From positions 21,232,703 to 21,296,702 of the forward strand of contig NC_135256.1 of the NCBI RefSeq assembly GCF_964204865.1: a stretch of 64,000 nt of DNA, given 5' to 3'. Made by a program: the position numbers and the translations under genes. Positions 45,865 through 58,400 of this stretch are shown here, piece by piece; positions within the stretch are counted from its first letter, which is position 1; each line of letters starts with the position of its first letter. This stretch comes from Styela clava (taxonomy: Eukaryota; Chordata; Ascidiacea; Stolidobranchia; Styelidae). The notes beneath the pieces are model-generated. The model worked only from the letters and a program-made list of their open reading frames with translations, did no database searches and was not told where the DNA came from.

Positions 45865-46711
45865 AGAGTTGGATCAATTACAGTAATTCAATTCAATTAC
45901 ACTTACCATTACAATTACTCCCCTGAATTTTTCAATTACATTACAATTACTCCGTGCAAAAAATATCAAATAACAAAATACATTTAAAACAAGAGAGCTA
46001 CGCCCAAATATATGGACACGTCTGTTTGCAGTACAGTACGGTTTACCGTACCGTCAGATCACAGTCTACAAATATATTCACACCAAGCGAAGCAGTACAG
46101 TAGGACACAAAATGGCGTCCAATGTCCGCAGAACGTTCGGTGACGTCATAGCAAACAAAAACAAATCTTACAGAGCTAACAGAAATATTTGAAATAAATA
46201 GTAATAGCCTTCTGGAGCAAAATTTTATCTTTAACCACTAAAAATTTCAAAGCAATTGGTCCAGTGATCAAAGAGAAAAGCGGTTTTTTAATATGTCCAC
46301 TAGGTGTCAAAAAAGTGTCAAATAACAACAAGAACAACATAAAAACAAAACGATCGTTATGTCCACTAAACGTGTCCAATTACAACAAAGCAATGCTCAA
46401 ATATATGGACACATTACACAGAGCGAAGCAGTTTTTACCCTTGACGCTACCGCTACCCTCAAAACATTAACGGATGCGAAAAGGCATATTGTTACGTCAC
46501 TTTTTCGCATCTTGCTGATTGGCTAATGTTACGAAATAAAAAAAGAAGACCGTTCATGGAAAACGCTGCGGGAGCACCGTCTGCGCAAAACAATAGCCTG
46601 CGGCAATATACGCAAACCATAGTCGTGTTAAAAAATTATCAATATTTTAGAATGTACGGCATATCTTATCATGATAACGATATGCTGCGGTTAAAAATCG
46701 TAAGACAGAAC

Positions 46712-49700
46712 ATGACTCGTCGTAAGAGAATTTACTTGGTTGGACTGTTTGTGATAGTCTCTGCATTAACAACTATTCAGTTCTTGAAAGGGGATTACGA
46801 AACATTCAAAGGTGATAAAATTATAACTTCTTAAGAGTCTGTTTGAAAATTTTTGAATTGATTTAGTATTGAAATATTTCAATACTGTATTTTCAGAATG
46901 CATATGTATATATTAAAAAAGGAGGGTAAAATATTAAATATCATATTATCAGCGGTAGAATGCTTGACATTTTTTTTTACCTTGACAGCACGCAGAAATA
47001 GACTGAAGATATTGGATGACTATTTGACAAGTGTAGGAGCAAATCGGACTCAGGTGATGCAAATTTTCATCATCAATAATTGGAATGAGTAGACTACTAA
47101 ACAAGGAGTTGCATGCGACTCATGACGCTGTAGGAGCTATACACGGGTTTATCCTTAAGAAATGAACTCCAGTGTAATGCGATAAACACTAGACCTGAAA
47201 TAGTTCAAGCTTACATTGCCCTCTTGGTAAAAAACTTTCGGTATTGAAATTTCAACCTATTAACAAAACCGCTGGAACGGGGGTCGGTTTCTTTACCTTA
47301 TCTGCTGCTTTTTTGGAGATACTGTTTCTAATAATAGACCGATCCGGAATCTTGGTCCTGATCTAGAAAAGGAGGTTTTGGTTCAAAGTGCAGCGTTGGG
47401 TGCTCCCGAGTTATGTGTACCAGGTTAGGGTTAGGCCATAATTTCAGTTACAAATACTACGGGAGTCACTTGGCTATTCCCCGAACTCGTAATAGAACTA
47501 AATAGGAAAAATTGAAATAAAATTATGGCCTAACCCATAGCCTGATACACAAACTACGTTCCGGTGTCCGCCATCTTAGTTTCACATACTTCGGGAGCAC
47601 CCAACGCTGCACTTTGAACTAAAACTTTTTCAGTTCGCATGATCTCATGAGTATGAGATTCATATCTTGCAAAAGATATTCTTTACTTCTTCAAATTCTT
47701 CCAGAGTTGCTTCAAGAAATTCTCCACTTTTTGCGTTTTTCTCAAAACTGCTAAAAATGACTTACGCAATTCGGTTATTAGCGTGACGATTCGATAATCT
47801 TGGCAAAATATTACTATTAGTTGTAAATCGGGTTCAACTCGGATTCCATGAATTAGGTCAGAACGAGTTTATCATAATTCATAACAAATCATTTTCTGTC
47901 TAGTAGATTATGCGTGTCATCCAAGTCTGTAGCACGAGGACTAAATAGTACATCTTCTTTGCAGTTTTTAATAAAATGCTTTTTATTAATCGTACACTAA
48001 CTTCACACTTGAGGCAAATTTTTTTCCATCAATAAACACATGTTTGTCATGTAAATATGTAATTATTTCCATGATTCATTCCGTTACGTTTTGGCTACGT
48101 TTAAGTCAAACGTTTCACTGATCTAATCGTTGATTTGAGATGTGCTGCGATAATATCAACGTAATATTATTTATTTTCAATCTCACTCCAATGGTAATAA
48201 TGAAATCTAAATTTTTGCTAACTCCAAAGAATCCCGAACAAGCAAGTCGCTTTCTACATAATTTACTTGAGGCAAACAGACTCGAGTTAGGGATTGAAAA
48301 GTTCACCTATAGCGGTAAATTTACCCATAAGAAAACGTCGATCTACGTCTAATAGGGCATTACGTTATAATATTTATAAAATATCCGGCAAAACGGCCAA
48401 ATGTCCTTGGCGGCAACGATTTTGCAAATCCGAAATACCCAAAGTTCCATTCATTTCGATGCAGCGTATTCATAGCCATCCATTTAGAAGTTGACTATTT
48501 GTATGAAATAAAGTGCTAACTTAACAGAGGAGTTCAAAAATCGCAAGCACAGGTACGCCAAGATTAACAGTTCGCGAGAGAAACTGCTGTAATTGTTTCA
48601 AATATATATACGCTGCCTGTGTGTGAAAAGGTTTTGCATTTTTGCCAATTCGAGAGATGTAAAGCTGCTGAAAACATTTGAATGTCTTAATAAGAAGGAA
48701 TTGTTCATCGAATTTATTAAATTCTCTTTTTATTTATTATCAATTTTCTAACTTTATTTTCAAATCAGACTAGCATAAAAAGACTTCCCAATGCAATTAT
48801 CATTGGGGCTGAAAAATGTGGAACTGGGGCATTGACTCGGTTTCTCGCTCAACATCCGTTGATAAAAGCACCAATAAATTTGGAAAGATTTTTTTTCAAC
48901 AACGAGCATTATCAAGATAGCATGGAAAAATACATGTAAAATTTATATTTTATATAATTATCAACTTCTATGTTTTATTTTATATATTGTTGAATTAGTT
49001 GTTTAGTGATTGACAATAGTATAATAAAAGTATATAGCTGTGCCTTTCTGACGTTTCTTTTTGCGATAGAAACCTAAAAAATCCAAGCTGCGTTAGTCAA
49101 ATATATAATGTATGTATGATCCATAGTCAGAAGAGTCCATTTTTTTCACAAGAAATCAGTCGGTCATGCTCTCATTATTGAAAGTCAATTTTGAGCTGTA
49201 AATAGGTAAAACGCATCTCCGCTAGCGACGGCAAGAATATTTCATTGGTATCTGGTCGACCAGTTGCAATATATGCATATATAAATGTACATGACGATGT
49301 ACATTCTTTTGTACATTCTTTTATTACAGAAAATCATTACCGGCTGCTAAAGATTACGAAATTGTTATTGAAAAGACTCCCGCATATTTAAAGGCCCTCG
49401 GAACATCTGAAAGAATACATAGAACGATTCCGGATGCAAAAATCATTTTACTTTTATGCGATCCAGTCAATAGAACATACTCGGATTTTTTACAGCACGT
49501 ATGTAAACTTTTAATTTTCCGGTTAAAATCTTAGTGAGTTATAATCAGATTTATACTTAGGGGTATAATTTTGCCTCGTACTAAAAAAGTATTATACTAT
49601 TTTCGATACTCCCGAAGTATGTGGACCAAGATGGCGGACATCGGAACGTAGTTGTGTACCAGGTTAGGGTTAGGCAATAATTTCATGTACAAATACTACG

Positions 49701-50720
49701 AGAGTCACTTGGCTAGTCCCCGAACTCATAATAGAACTAAAATAAGGAAATTGGAATAAAATTATGGCCTAACCTGGTACTGGTTATGGCCGCATCATTA
49801 AACTTCAGCGTGGAGAGCCAACCTGAAACAATAGCCGAACTATAGTTGAAGTTAATGAAATATTACAACTTCTCTTTGTGCATATGATTTATTATAATAA
49901 TTATATATAAGATTATAAATTCGTTTGCTGTTTGCTTATTATATGGGACAAAAATGAAGATATCCAGTGAGAGATATCCAAATAGTTTGATATCCCACAT
50001 TAGAATCATGTCTTGCAATTTACTCTGTGTAATTTTATGTAAGTCATGACGTCTAGGAAAAATAGTAAATTTGCTAGGAAGTAATACTATATCGGAATTA
50101 GGTGAAAAACATTTTGTCAAAATAACATCACTTTCGAAACGTTGTTAGAAAAAATCTTTAGACACTGCTAGATATAATGATGTGATCATATATTTCCTTT
50201 CCAGAAAAATATTGGAGATATCAACGAAGCAGCGAATTTCGATACATTTGTTGGAATGGAAATCGAGAAGTTGTACGAGAAGTATGCGACATTTCATGAG
50301 AAAGTGTTTGAAAACTATGTATTATCTGGAGAAGCTAATTTTCAATTGAGTCACATCGTTTCGAGTGGAATGTATTATTATTATGTCAAATACTGGCTCA
50401 AAACATGGAAATTGAACGAAAACTTTCTTATTTTAAACGGCGAGACATTTCTTCGAACACCATGGAAGACTCTTGACAAAGTACAACAATTTTTAGGCAT
50501 TCCTAAAATAATCAATGAAAACGATTTTAAACAACAATCTACAGGATTCTACTGTATCCATCAACTATACAACAAAGAATTCCTGTGTTTTTCAAAGGAT
50601 AATAAAGGAAGGTCGAGACTCCAAAATCATGAGTGGGCACCTGAAATACTTCGCAAATTTTTCGCCAAGAGTAACGAAAAATTATATTCATTAATTGGGG
50701 AAACATTCGACTGGCAATGA
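46712..50720 (+). CDS. Heparan sulfate 3-O-sulfotransferase-like, five exons (copy B)
   Basis: Coding exons 46712-46811, 46989-47053, 48769-48935, 49330-49498 and 50205-50720, all GT-AG, with agreeing phases, giving 338 residues. MTRRKRIYLVGLFVIVSALT is a basic signal anchor. IIIGAEKCGTGALTRF (65-80) is the PAPS-binding loop. LERFFFNNEHY (93-103) aligns without gaps to copy A's active-site segment: Glu is kept, His becomes Phe and Asp becomes Asn. EKTPAYLKALG, then IILLLCDPVNRTYSDF (3'-phosphate loop), then GIPKIINENDFKQQ and GFYCIHQ end in GETFDWQ, a C-terminus shared with HS3ST proteins. Two further Cys near the end could form the family's disulfide. It lies divergent to copy A. An in-frame upstream ATG could lengthen the cytoplasmic tail; I chose the ATG that directly precedes the basic anchor. 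Confidence 0.85.
47400..47603. mobile_element. Telomere-motif MITE in copy B intron 2
   Basis: The left arm GGTGCTCCCGAGTTATGTG ... AGGTTAGGGTTAGGCCATAA pairs with the right arm ending TTTCACATACTTCGGGAGCA. The centre has ACAAATACTACGGGAGTCAC, as in the copy at 33003. The outer GTGCTCCCGA is an extra match between the arms. The left arm has lost the ACCAAGATGGCGGAC block. Confidence 0.8.
47740..47793. repeat. Solo right arm of the 757-bp TIR element
   Basis: TCTCAAAACTGCTAAAAATG and then GACTTACGCAATTCGGTTAT and TAGCGTGACGA match the right terminus of the element at 5082-5838 almost base for base. No left arm is near. Confidence 0.8.
49609..49791. mobile_element. Telomere-motif MITE in copy B intron 4
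   Basis: CTCCCGAAGTATGTGGACCA, AGATGGCGGACATCGGAACG and CAGGTTAGGGTTAGGC form an intact left arm. The right arm is truncated after GGCCTAACCTGGTAC. The centre with ACAAATACTACGAGAGTCAC is shared with the other copies. Confidence 0.8.
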
Positions 50721-52609
50721 GAATGAGTATTATTCAGAAATTTCAATAAACGTTATCAAAAAGTCGCTTGTTTTAATAATTTTCAATTGTTAGATGTGTT
50801 ATGAAGCGCATTGTTAATCGGGTTAATTTCGCCTACAAATACTTCCATAAAAATATAGATGCGTATTGTAAATGCCTGTAAAGAGAAATTTTTCGTTACT
50901 CCGTGCTTCAAGTATTGCTGAGGCGTGTCCGGAAAATTCACTGCAGGAAATTTTGCCCCGTAGGGGGAATCGCAAGAGCATTTTGCTGTAAAACAAGTAT
51001 TTGTGAAAAAAAAACAGTTAGGTTTATAGGGTGATGCTCTTAAATAACGAATCCTTTTTAAATAAGGCGATTTTTCATTCGGCGATGAATTTTCCTATGC
51101 GACGAAATTCCCTGCGGCGAATTTTCCTACAACCTTATACTGGGTCTGGTTAACAGACCGTAAATTATATTTGTCAAATACCTAATCGCTACATTTTAAA
51201 TAAAAATGAAGGCTGAAACAAACAAATGTTTACAATTCGAATTGGTGAGGATATTTCAGTACCAGACGTTGAAGCCTAATTCATCCTGCACGTGTGCATT
51301 CAAATGAAAAAAATTACTATTTTTGATTCGTCCGTCCTATGCAATTACTTGGCCACATGCCAATTTTTGTAATGTTCCGCTGCATTTCCGAAAACTTGAT
51401 GATTTCAGAATCGAATATTTTTTCAAATTGAATCTCGAATACTTAGACGATATGTAATTGTATTTGACTTTCTTATTCTGGTGGGTTCTCCAGGCACATA
51501 AATTACTGAAATTATAGAATCCATCACCTAAACAGTTTGCTGAGCGTTCACATACAATAAGAAACATGTTTAATCAACAACTCATCAAAAAGATAAGAGT
51601 CATATGTCAGAATTGCACAGTAAAAACAAATAAAATTGAGGAATTCACCTGATATTTGGCGGGCCAAAGAAACAAGATGGCGGTCAACTCTCTGAACCAA
51701 TTTGCATATTTACTATTTGAGTCGAAATGTTCAGCTAACTTACACTTAATCCTAACTTAAACTGACTTTTCATATTTGTCTCATTGACTACCGTGATTGC
51801 AATTTTCAATATCACGGTTCTGCTTTATGTACGCCATGCTTTTCAATACACCTTGGGGCACCGGCTGAAAACCCTTGCTATAGGTTTTGCTGTGAAATTG
51901 TATCAATCAGGCAAATGAAAAATCATATACGATCTCGTGTGCAAAGTTTGTACCCAAAATTTAGAGCTTGAGTTTTGAAGGAGGTCACTTCCCTTATAAG
52001 AAAACCTTGGTTAACACTCCTGATACCCGGCAATTAGCGAGAAATTTGAATTTATATCTTGTGTAACCGCCCATACATTTCGACCAATAAATTATAAGAA
52101 GGAAAAATTGAATGTCCTGTCCAATATATTCGTAGATTTTCTTCCTAACAATCTTGTACACCGCACAAATTATTAGCCTTGGCATTCTATTTCTTCCTAA
52201 TTATTTATTAGGGTAATACGAGTTCAACTGTGGTCACCAGGGGTCAAAAGGTCACAAAAACCTGGGAGGAAATCGTAGTACCTCTTTGATAGATACCAAA
52301 ATTACCTCCTTACCTCACTCTCAACTCATCTAGTCAAAAAGGGAAAAAGTTCACAACCACAATGGCGCACACCTATTGTTGTGTTTTTGGCAGCTGTCCC
52401 GTGTAGGCTGGGCAATGGCTACGGCCAGTAGAGGAAATTCCCTGCGTTTATATATATTTCGCGACTGTTAGACATATCTGGTACATTTACTATGCTAGAG
52501 GAGGTAGCGAAAAACTTACATTGATTCTTCTTTATCGTTTTTCTTACCCATTTCCAACACAATTCAATTTAACTTTGCACATTTTTCTGGCAACTGTTTC
52601 CCGACTGCA
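50721..52609. other. No recognisable gene
   Basis: After the sulfotransferase copy B 3' region, the sequence holds only short frames. Between about 50,940 and 51,130, CGGCGAATTTTCCTA-like phrases recur (GGCGATGAATTTTCC, GACGAAATTCCCTGC, GGCGAATTTTCCTAC), a small degenerate repeat. Nothing else is supported. Confidence 0.45.
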
Positions 52610-54235
52610 GTTTAAAAAAACATGCCGACCAGCAGGAACCTCGTGCATCTGTCGATGGGAGTTGTTGACCAGGCCCGTCGTAGTAGATGATTCAAAATGT
52701 ACAATCTGCCAAGAGACTTCTACTGAGAAAACGGTAGGAACTGAAAATGGACGTAAACGGGTACATTCACCCCCCCCCCCCCCCCCCCATTCAATCAATC
52801 CTGAATGTCGTCCAGAAAAACGAAATTTCTTTTGAAATGCCCCCTAAACATCCGCAGTAACGAAGTTATGCCCATCGACGCCAGAGAATAACTGCTCAAT
52901 GTGACGCTTACTGATGAGACATACAAGAAACTTCGAACTGCAAGATTTTCATGAATGAAACGTTTCGACTTTCTGACGCCATTCATCGTACTATTTTACT
53001 TCCATTACATTTACTTCAATTCGCTCCGAAAAAGGTGTGCAGAAATTGAAGGCAAAATTGGCAATTAAGAAAGAAGATGCTCACAGCTCACATGAGACGA
53101 AGCTTGAAATCGCACATGAGAGAGGTATTACTATAGACGAGCTACTTCAGTATATATATGATATGTGTACAAAGTCTCCTCTGTTTGAAGGGGTTTATGA
53201 CTAAACCAATAAAAAGTTCTATCGTCCGCCAACTGGTACGGTATTCGGCCCCAGGTGACCCAAGTAATCGGGCGTTTGATGTTTCAAGTGATGTTTGCTA
53301 TATCACCGACGTTGTGGCGAACGTTTGCAAAATTCCATCTAACAATTCCACATGATTTAAACATTTCTCAAATGCATTTTTGAGTTTTATCGCCTCCTCA
53401 ACGAAGGGTGCTGAAGAATTGCCTTTGTATTTGACTCGTACATGGAGAGATCGTTGAAAGATTCTGAGCGCCAAAGAAGAGCGACTGTGGCACCCATATA
53501 ACTTTATGTTATACAGTTACCGCTACCACGTGAAATCGACAAGTTCTGGGCGTCTAGTGAGTAGTGACAACAAATTCATGCTTGGATGTCAGATTTACAT
53601 AGGGGCCATTGAAAAGATTTGGTTTTAATCTTCGTTGCATACCATTGTGAGCCATTCAGTTCAACAAGGTTTATTCCCGTTCACATTCTTGCCAGAAAAA
53701 TTGTATATGTGATATTTTTCTTCTATGCTTCCTTCATGCATTATCCGGCTGCGATTATACCAGCAAGATTGGGACAAATCATGCAGCCATGTCTGCTGAT
53801 ACAGAGACATATTTAAGAGATTTTCACGTGCTGAGAAATGTTCTTGATAAAGTGATAGATAGGGAAGAAGCCAATTTAACCCAAGTTTTAAAGAAAGCAA
53901 CCAGCTTGGAAACAATGTCAAGCTCCATAGCTACAAATATCATCATTCAAAGCAAGCATCGTTGGAAACCCTACCCCCCAACAAGTCACGCAATTAGAAT
54001 GCTCATCAGCAGAGCTCATATTGCAACGCATGAAATGGTGTCCTAACGTCATCTCAGGTTACTCTTAACCCAAGAGAGTTTACGTTGAACTCGATGAAGA
54101 TCTTTTGAGAGGCAGCAATCCGATTCCTGAATACATATCCATCTCAAGTACATGCAAGGCGTGTGGGACAAAACAATGCCCTTGTCCCAACTTAGGAAAG
54201 TACTGCTGTTGATTCTGCAATTGTCATAGTAGCAT
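52610..54235 (+). pseudogene. Broken copy of an unnamed multi-copy gene family
   Basis: Coding-like blocks appear in order, separated by stops and frame changes. Near the start is KCTICQETSTEKTVGTENGR (52,697-52,756), a CxxCQ...STENGRKR motif. At about 53,070 there is KKEDAHSSHETKLEIAHERG. FEFYRLLNEGC and VFDSYMERSLKDSERQRRA come around 53,380-53,490. HALSGCDYTSKIGTNHAAM is at about 53,733-53,790. A final Cys-rich block CKACGTKQCPCPNLGKYCC lies near 54,155-54,210. I recognise this order from large unnamed proteins present in many copies in marine invertebrate genomes, probably carried by a mobile element, but cannot name the family. A poly-C run at 52,770-52,789 interrupts it. Confidence 0.6.
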
Positions 54236-54254
54236 CTCGAGTGGTTATTACGAA

Positions 54255-54357
54255 TAACACATAACCATCCCCGCATAGGATTCGAATCTGCGAACCCACG
54301 CAGAGGTGCGGTGGCGAGCGTATTCCTAAAGCTAGCACGATGAGCCACACCGCCTCG
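54255..54357 (-). mobile_element. SINE head fragment
   Basis: On the minus strand from 54,357: CGAGGCGGTGTGGCTCATCG (A box), GCTCGCCACCGCACCTCTG, then GCAGATTCGAATCC (B box), ending in a GGGGATGGTTATGTG block. This is the tRNA-like part of the SINE at 42,254. The body is absent. Confidence 0.8.
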
Positions 54358-55089
54358 TACATTGGCTGTAAATGGGCGAGGGTTCACCGCCACCCGAGTT
54401 TGACACATTGCAGTATCTGTAATATCTCAAATAAGCAAAACGACGCAACATTTCGTCGATGAGATATAGTTTGCAATTCTGACTCCATTTGTAAGCCAAT
54501 CGTATTTGATAATCTTTTTTTTAATTCGGTCTAGGTTTCTAGGAGGTTTAGTTTTAACCAAATAATGTCTTCATCATTTCCACTATCAGCAACGAAGACG
54601 GTAAGTTAAGTTCATATAGTTGTTTCGAGTCAGCCGTAATAGTAATTTCCGAAAATTTAAATTCATAAATCCAGTTGAATTGTTAAAATTATTTTTATGA
54701 GAGTTTGGAACACGAAATTTGTGCATTTCATCATTTGGTAAACAGTAATTCTGTTATTTTCAACACACAGGACACTTCGATATAGAATATATATAATGCA
54801 AATGAGTATAGGGATTAATTGCATACCAGAATGTTGAAAGGAATATATTGAGAATTCATTGATTTCAATTGTTTACAATATAAACATGTTTGATTTTGAT
54901 TAATTTTTATCTGGTACATTGTCTGAAAATACGTGTAGATTATGCGATGTAGTATTGAAAAGAAATTCATTTTCCCAGAAAAACAACAGCAGTTTGAAAG
55001 AAACTAATTGTACTCAATGACTTTATTTGGCTGTCATATTTTTTAAACAGTTATAATTCAACTATTGACACTAGACTAAAATCCTTCCA

Positions 55090-55440
55090 GAGAAATTTTT
55101 TCTGAAAACCACTGTGCTAAATAACTTGGTAAATTCAAATCTTTGTGGATTTTGTGAAAATGCGATTGAAGACCTATTTTATTTATTGTTTGATTGTCCA
55201 ATCACGCAAAATTTTTGGCCACAAGTTAATATTTTGTTACTGACAATCCGTAATTTTCTGTGGACAAAAAGAGTGCTTTCCAGTTTATTTTAAACTTTCG
55301 AATGACATGTTATTAAATCGTTAACTGCAAGGTATTGTTCCAATATTCGTTGTTTTCGTCGTTCGTTCAAAGTGTAAGAGAAATCGAAAAAACTATGCAA
55401 TTAATCGGGGCAAATTAGCTGTACAAAATGAAAAAAATAT
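55090..55440 (+). mobile_element. LINE ORF2 C-terminal fragment
   Basis: A frame reads NLCGFCENAIEDLFYLLFDC followed by PITQNFW. This is the Cys-rich zinc-binding tail found after the RT of L1/Tx1-type LINEs. Stops follow within 60 codons. It is a short 3' remnant, possibly of the same group as the LINE at 9.6-16.2 kb, whose own tail is missing. Confidence 0.7.
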
Positions 55441-58400
55441 TTTACATCATAGTTAAAATAGTGAAATAAAGTTATACAGTTGATGGAGGAAAATAATCAG
55501 TTTAAAATGGTGTCAGTCACAGTTAGTTTAGAACCCAGTTAGTTCTAATTATAAAACTGGTCGGCAAAATATATGATATATATATATATCGTTTAATTGT
55601 GTCTTCGATCGACCTCGCAAGCGTACATAAAAGGGGTAATTGCTTATTTCACTAATCCGCAAAACAAAGGACCAATCAAAATCGATCGTTGGATTGCAAA
55701 GGAAAATGTATGGCGTTTTATAAATCTTGCCTACCTAGTAATATTTAGCCATATATCAAGCATGGGTGACCGTGTTTAAAAATGAAAAAGGGTAGATAAT
55801 TTATCGCTTTTTGTCAATTTCCTTACCATCGATTTTATTTGACGTGCGTCTGAACTTTAACACGCCTTCCAGCCAAGAAGAAGTACCATGTGGCTTGACG
55901 GCCTGCCAGTACATAAGATGCTACTTAATGCATAGCTCACTTTTAATCCAATTTCAATTGAACGATTGATGCAAATTCAGGAAATTGAGATGTATTTTGA
56001 ATATCTTATTTGTAGCTAGAACTCATACTGCAAACAGACTCTAGAAACCTTTATAAAAAGTGACTTTAACTTTTCTTGTTCTTTTAACATCAAAAGATCG
56101 TTGCTGTCTTCCTTCTTCGTATATCGGACTATCATTCTATACATGGCGTCTAATCTAAATTCATGACACTCAGGTGTACGATGATAAAATTACCCACCAT
56201 TTTGCGGCTCTAAATCGAGTTAAATTTGGTCAATGTTACGCTCTTTACTTTGATTTAGAAACGATGTCGTTTCCAACAACTTGAGAGAATAAATACCTCA
56301 AGTATTAACTTACTTTGGGAAGTAAATAATTGAGGTCATATGCCAGAAAAAAAATCGTTGTTACATTGCGTATATGGTATTTTTTTTTAAATTCTGGTGA
56401 ACGTAGTTTCATTTACGAATTCGTGATTCAGTCATTACAAGGGGAAGGGTGCTGCATTGCCAATACAAGTTGGAATGTAGTAAAAGCTATGTAATTTATA
56501 AAGTGAGATCTTAATTAAGAGCAGATTCATTACGACACAGTTTGAATTTGAATTAGTCATAGAACTCTGAAATCGGAAATTATCAAACGAATCTATAATT
56601 TATTTCCCTGAATTAAAAACATGTATAACCAAATAAATGTTGCAGAAACAGTTGGTACATACATACAGTAATATAATAGAATAAAGATTTAGAATGTGAA
56701 ATATAGAAATTGGTTTGATGGTATAACTGTACCGTCTACTGAACCGCTAACAGCTACATAGTTAGTTTTACTCCAAGGTTTTTAAGTGTTTGTAGACCAG
56801 CACGGAACTTGAGCAATTTAAGCTTACACGATTTGCAAATTTCTCAATCTAATTTTCACTTAGCTGTTTGAAGCAATGTCCAAAGGCAGTGTAGTAATGG
56901 CATATGATCTACAAGATAGAAAATGAATCGATGCACAACCAACAACTTTCTTGGTAATGTGTTGAAATAGTGAGAATGCTGCTCACAGGTATATTATGGT
57001 AAGCAACATTTTTTTTATGTGTAGAGTCATGCACAATCTTTACTAACAACCGTCCCGATGAAGTTCCAAATATTTCGAACAAATAAGTGAACGTTTTCGT
57101 GGTTAAATACGTGACAGCAACAGCGTAAGTCTTCTTGTAACTCTTCAAATATGGTTCACACCTGAGTTGGAATACAAGAGGTACGTGATTTTTAAAATAT
57201 TTTTGGAAAGCTTTGGTTGCAAACAATGGATCATTATCTCGCTATGGTACATTTAAAACTCCAATTACGGCCATCTGGTATATAAAAAAGCTATCTTCAA
57301 ATTCTTCTTTTTATGGGCTTACTAACCACGTTTTATCGTTTACACGCACTACTAAATTATCACCATGAAATTGGAATCTCCATGACAAATTTTAATAGAC
57401 TTATCCGTGGACAATTTTTACATACCATTTATCCTTGTCCGTAGTTTTGTCGTTTACCATTTTCTATCAATATCAAGAAATGAATCGAATTTGAATGTCT
57501 CAATACTGGTCATTAATAAAGTTGCTGGTGATTCGAGCAATGTTAGTTTGGTATTCTTAATGCGCTTTCTTTCTATTTTAATGGCATTCAATGTTGTAGG
57601 TTTGGAATTTCCTCACACAAATTGCATTTATGTATATTTATTAGTAGGATCGATGGCAACATTTTTATTGTTTCCACTATTCAAGGCCACATGTTAAAAA
57701 AATGATGCATTCACTCCACCCGAATGACCAATGAACGAGACTTGAGTTAGATTATAAATAAATTATAGCAAATAGCTTGCCACCAATTGATGGCATTTAC
57801 TGTCTAATCGGGAATTAAATGAGGTTTTGTATCACTCGTAATTGTCCTTGGATGAATCGCTTTTAAGCCTCAATTGTCAAAGATGTTTTCTAGTTTGCCC
57901 CAAGCAAGGAATTTTGCTCATAAATAAGCTTGCACAATGCACGCTTGAACGTGTCTAAAGATAAAGGATGATTAATGCATTTTTTTTTTGATGAACCTAA
58001 CGGTATTTAACGAAATTATATTAGTTATTCTAACATTGAAGATCTAATCTTGAATAATTTTTGGATAAATAAACATTCCAGAGGTGGGAACGGACTTACC
58101 AACTGTAGACCAAGTTTGGGTCAAGCATGAATACCTGGTCTTGTTCTGAACAGGAGGGAATTTTACTTGGCAATTATTTGTAAACCGTCCATGGCATTTC
58201 TGCAAAATTATACCCTCACAGGCACATTTTTAATGAATGGGTCAAAATCTATATTTTTATTATGGAAATGGACTTTTCTTTTATTATGGACTGTGATTAA
58301 GATATTATTTAATCAATTAAAAATGGCTTTTCTTTCTCATAATCCTTGGTTCTTGGTCTATAGTCCTTAAACTTTACTCATGCGACTTTTTTTTTTATCT

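Larger units (their letters stand above)
43997..46711. promoter_or_regulatory. Shared upstream interval of the two sulfotransferase genes
   Basis: The 2.7 kb between the two divergent start codons must contain both promoters. It also holds a partial MITE at about 45,805 and an AATTAC-rich low-complexity run at 45,880-45,960. GTCCACTA and TATATGGACAC words recur between about 46,005 and 46,420. A 99-codon frame lies at 45,030-45,329. No core promoter motif could be fixed. Confidence 0.4.

Noticed and set aside
48844-48935. Loss of the catalytic Glu in sulfotransferase copy B
   Set aside because: A first alignment to vertebrate sequences with the Phe-Phe pair fixed suggested Glu to Leu. Aligning copy A and copy B without gaps from the PAPS-loop Lys shows that the Glu is kept; only the His and Asp positions differ.
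52521-52835. 104-codon open frame ending in a proline run
   Set aside because: The proline run is a translated poly-C tract. Only the CxxCQ...STENGRKR part is meaningful, and it belongs to the broken repeated gene.
56909-57697. Two frames of about 100 codons (minus at 56,909, plus at 57,407)
   Set aside because: The sequence is hydrophobic and low in information, with no family, no splice sites and no partner exons. I could not support either as a gene.
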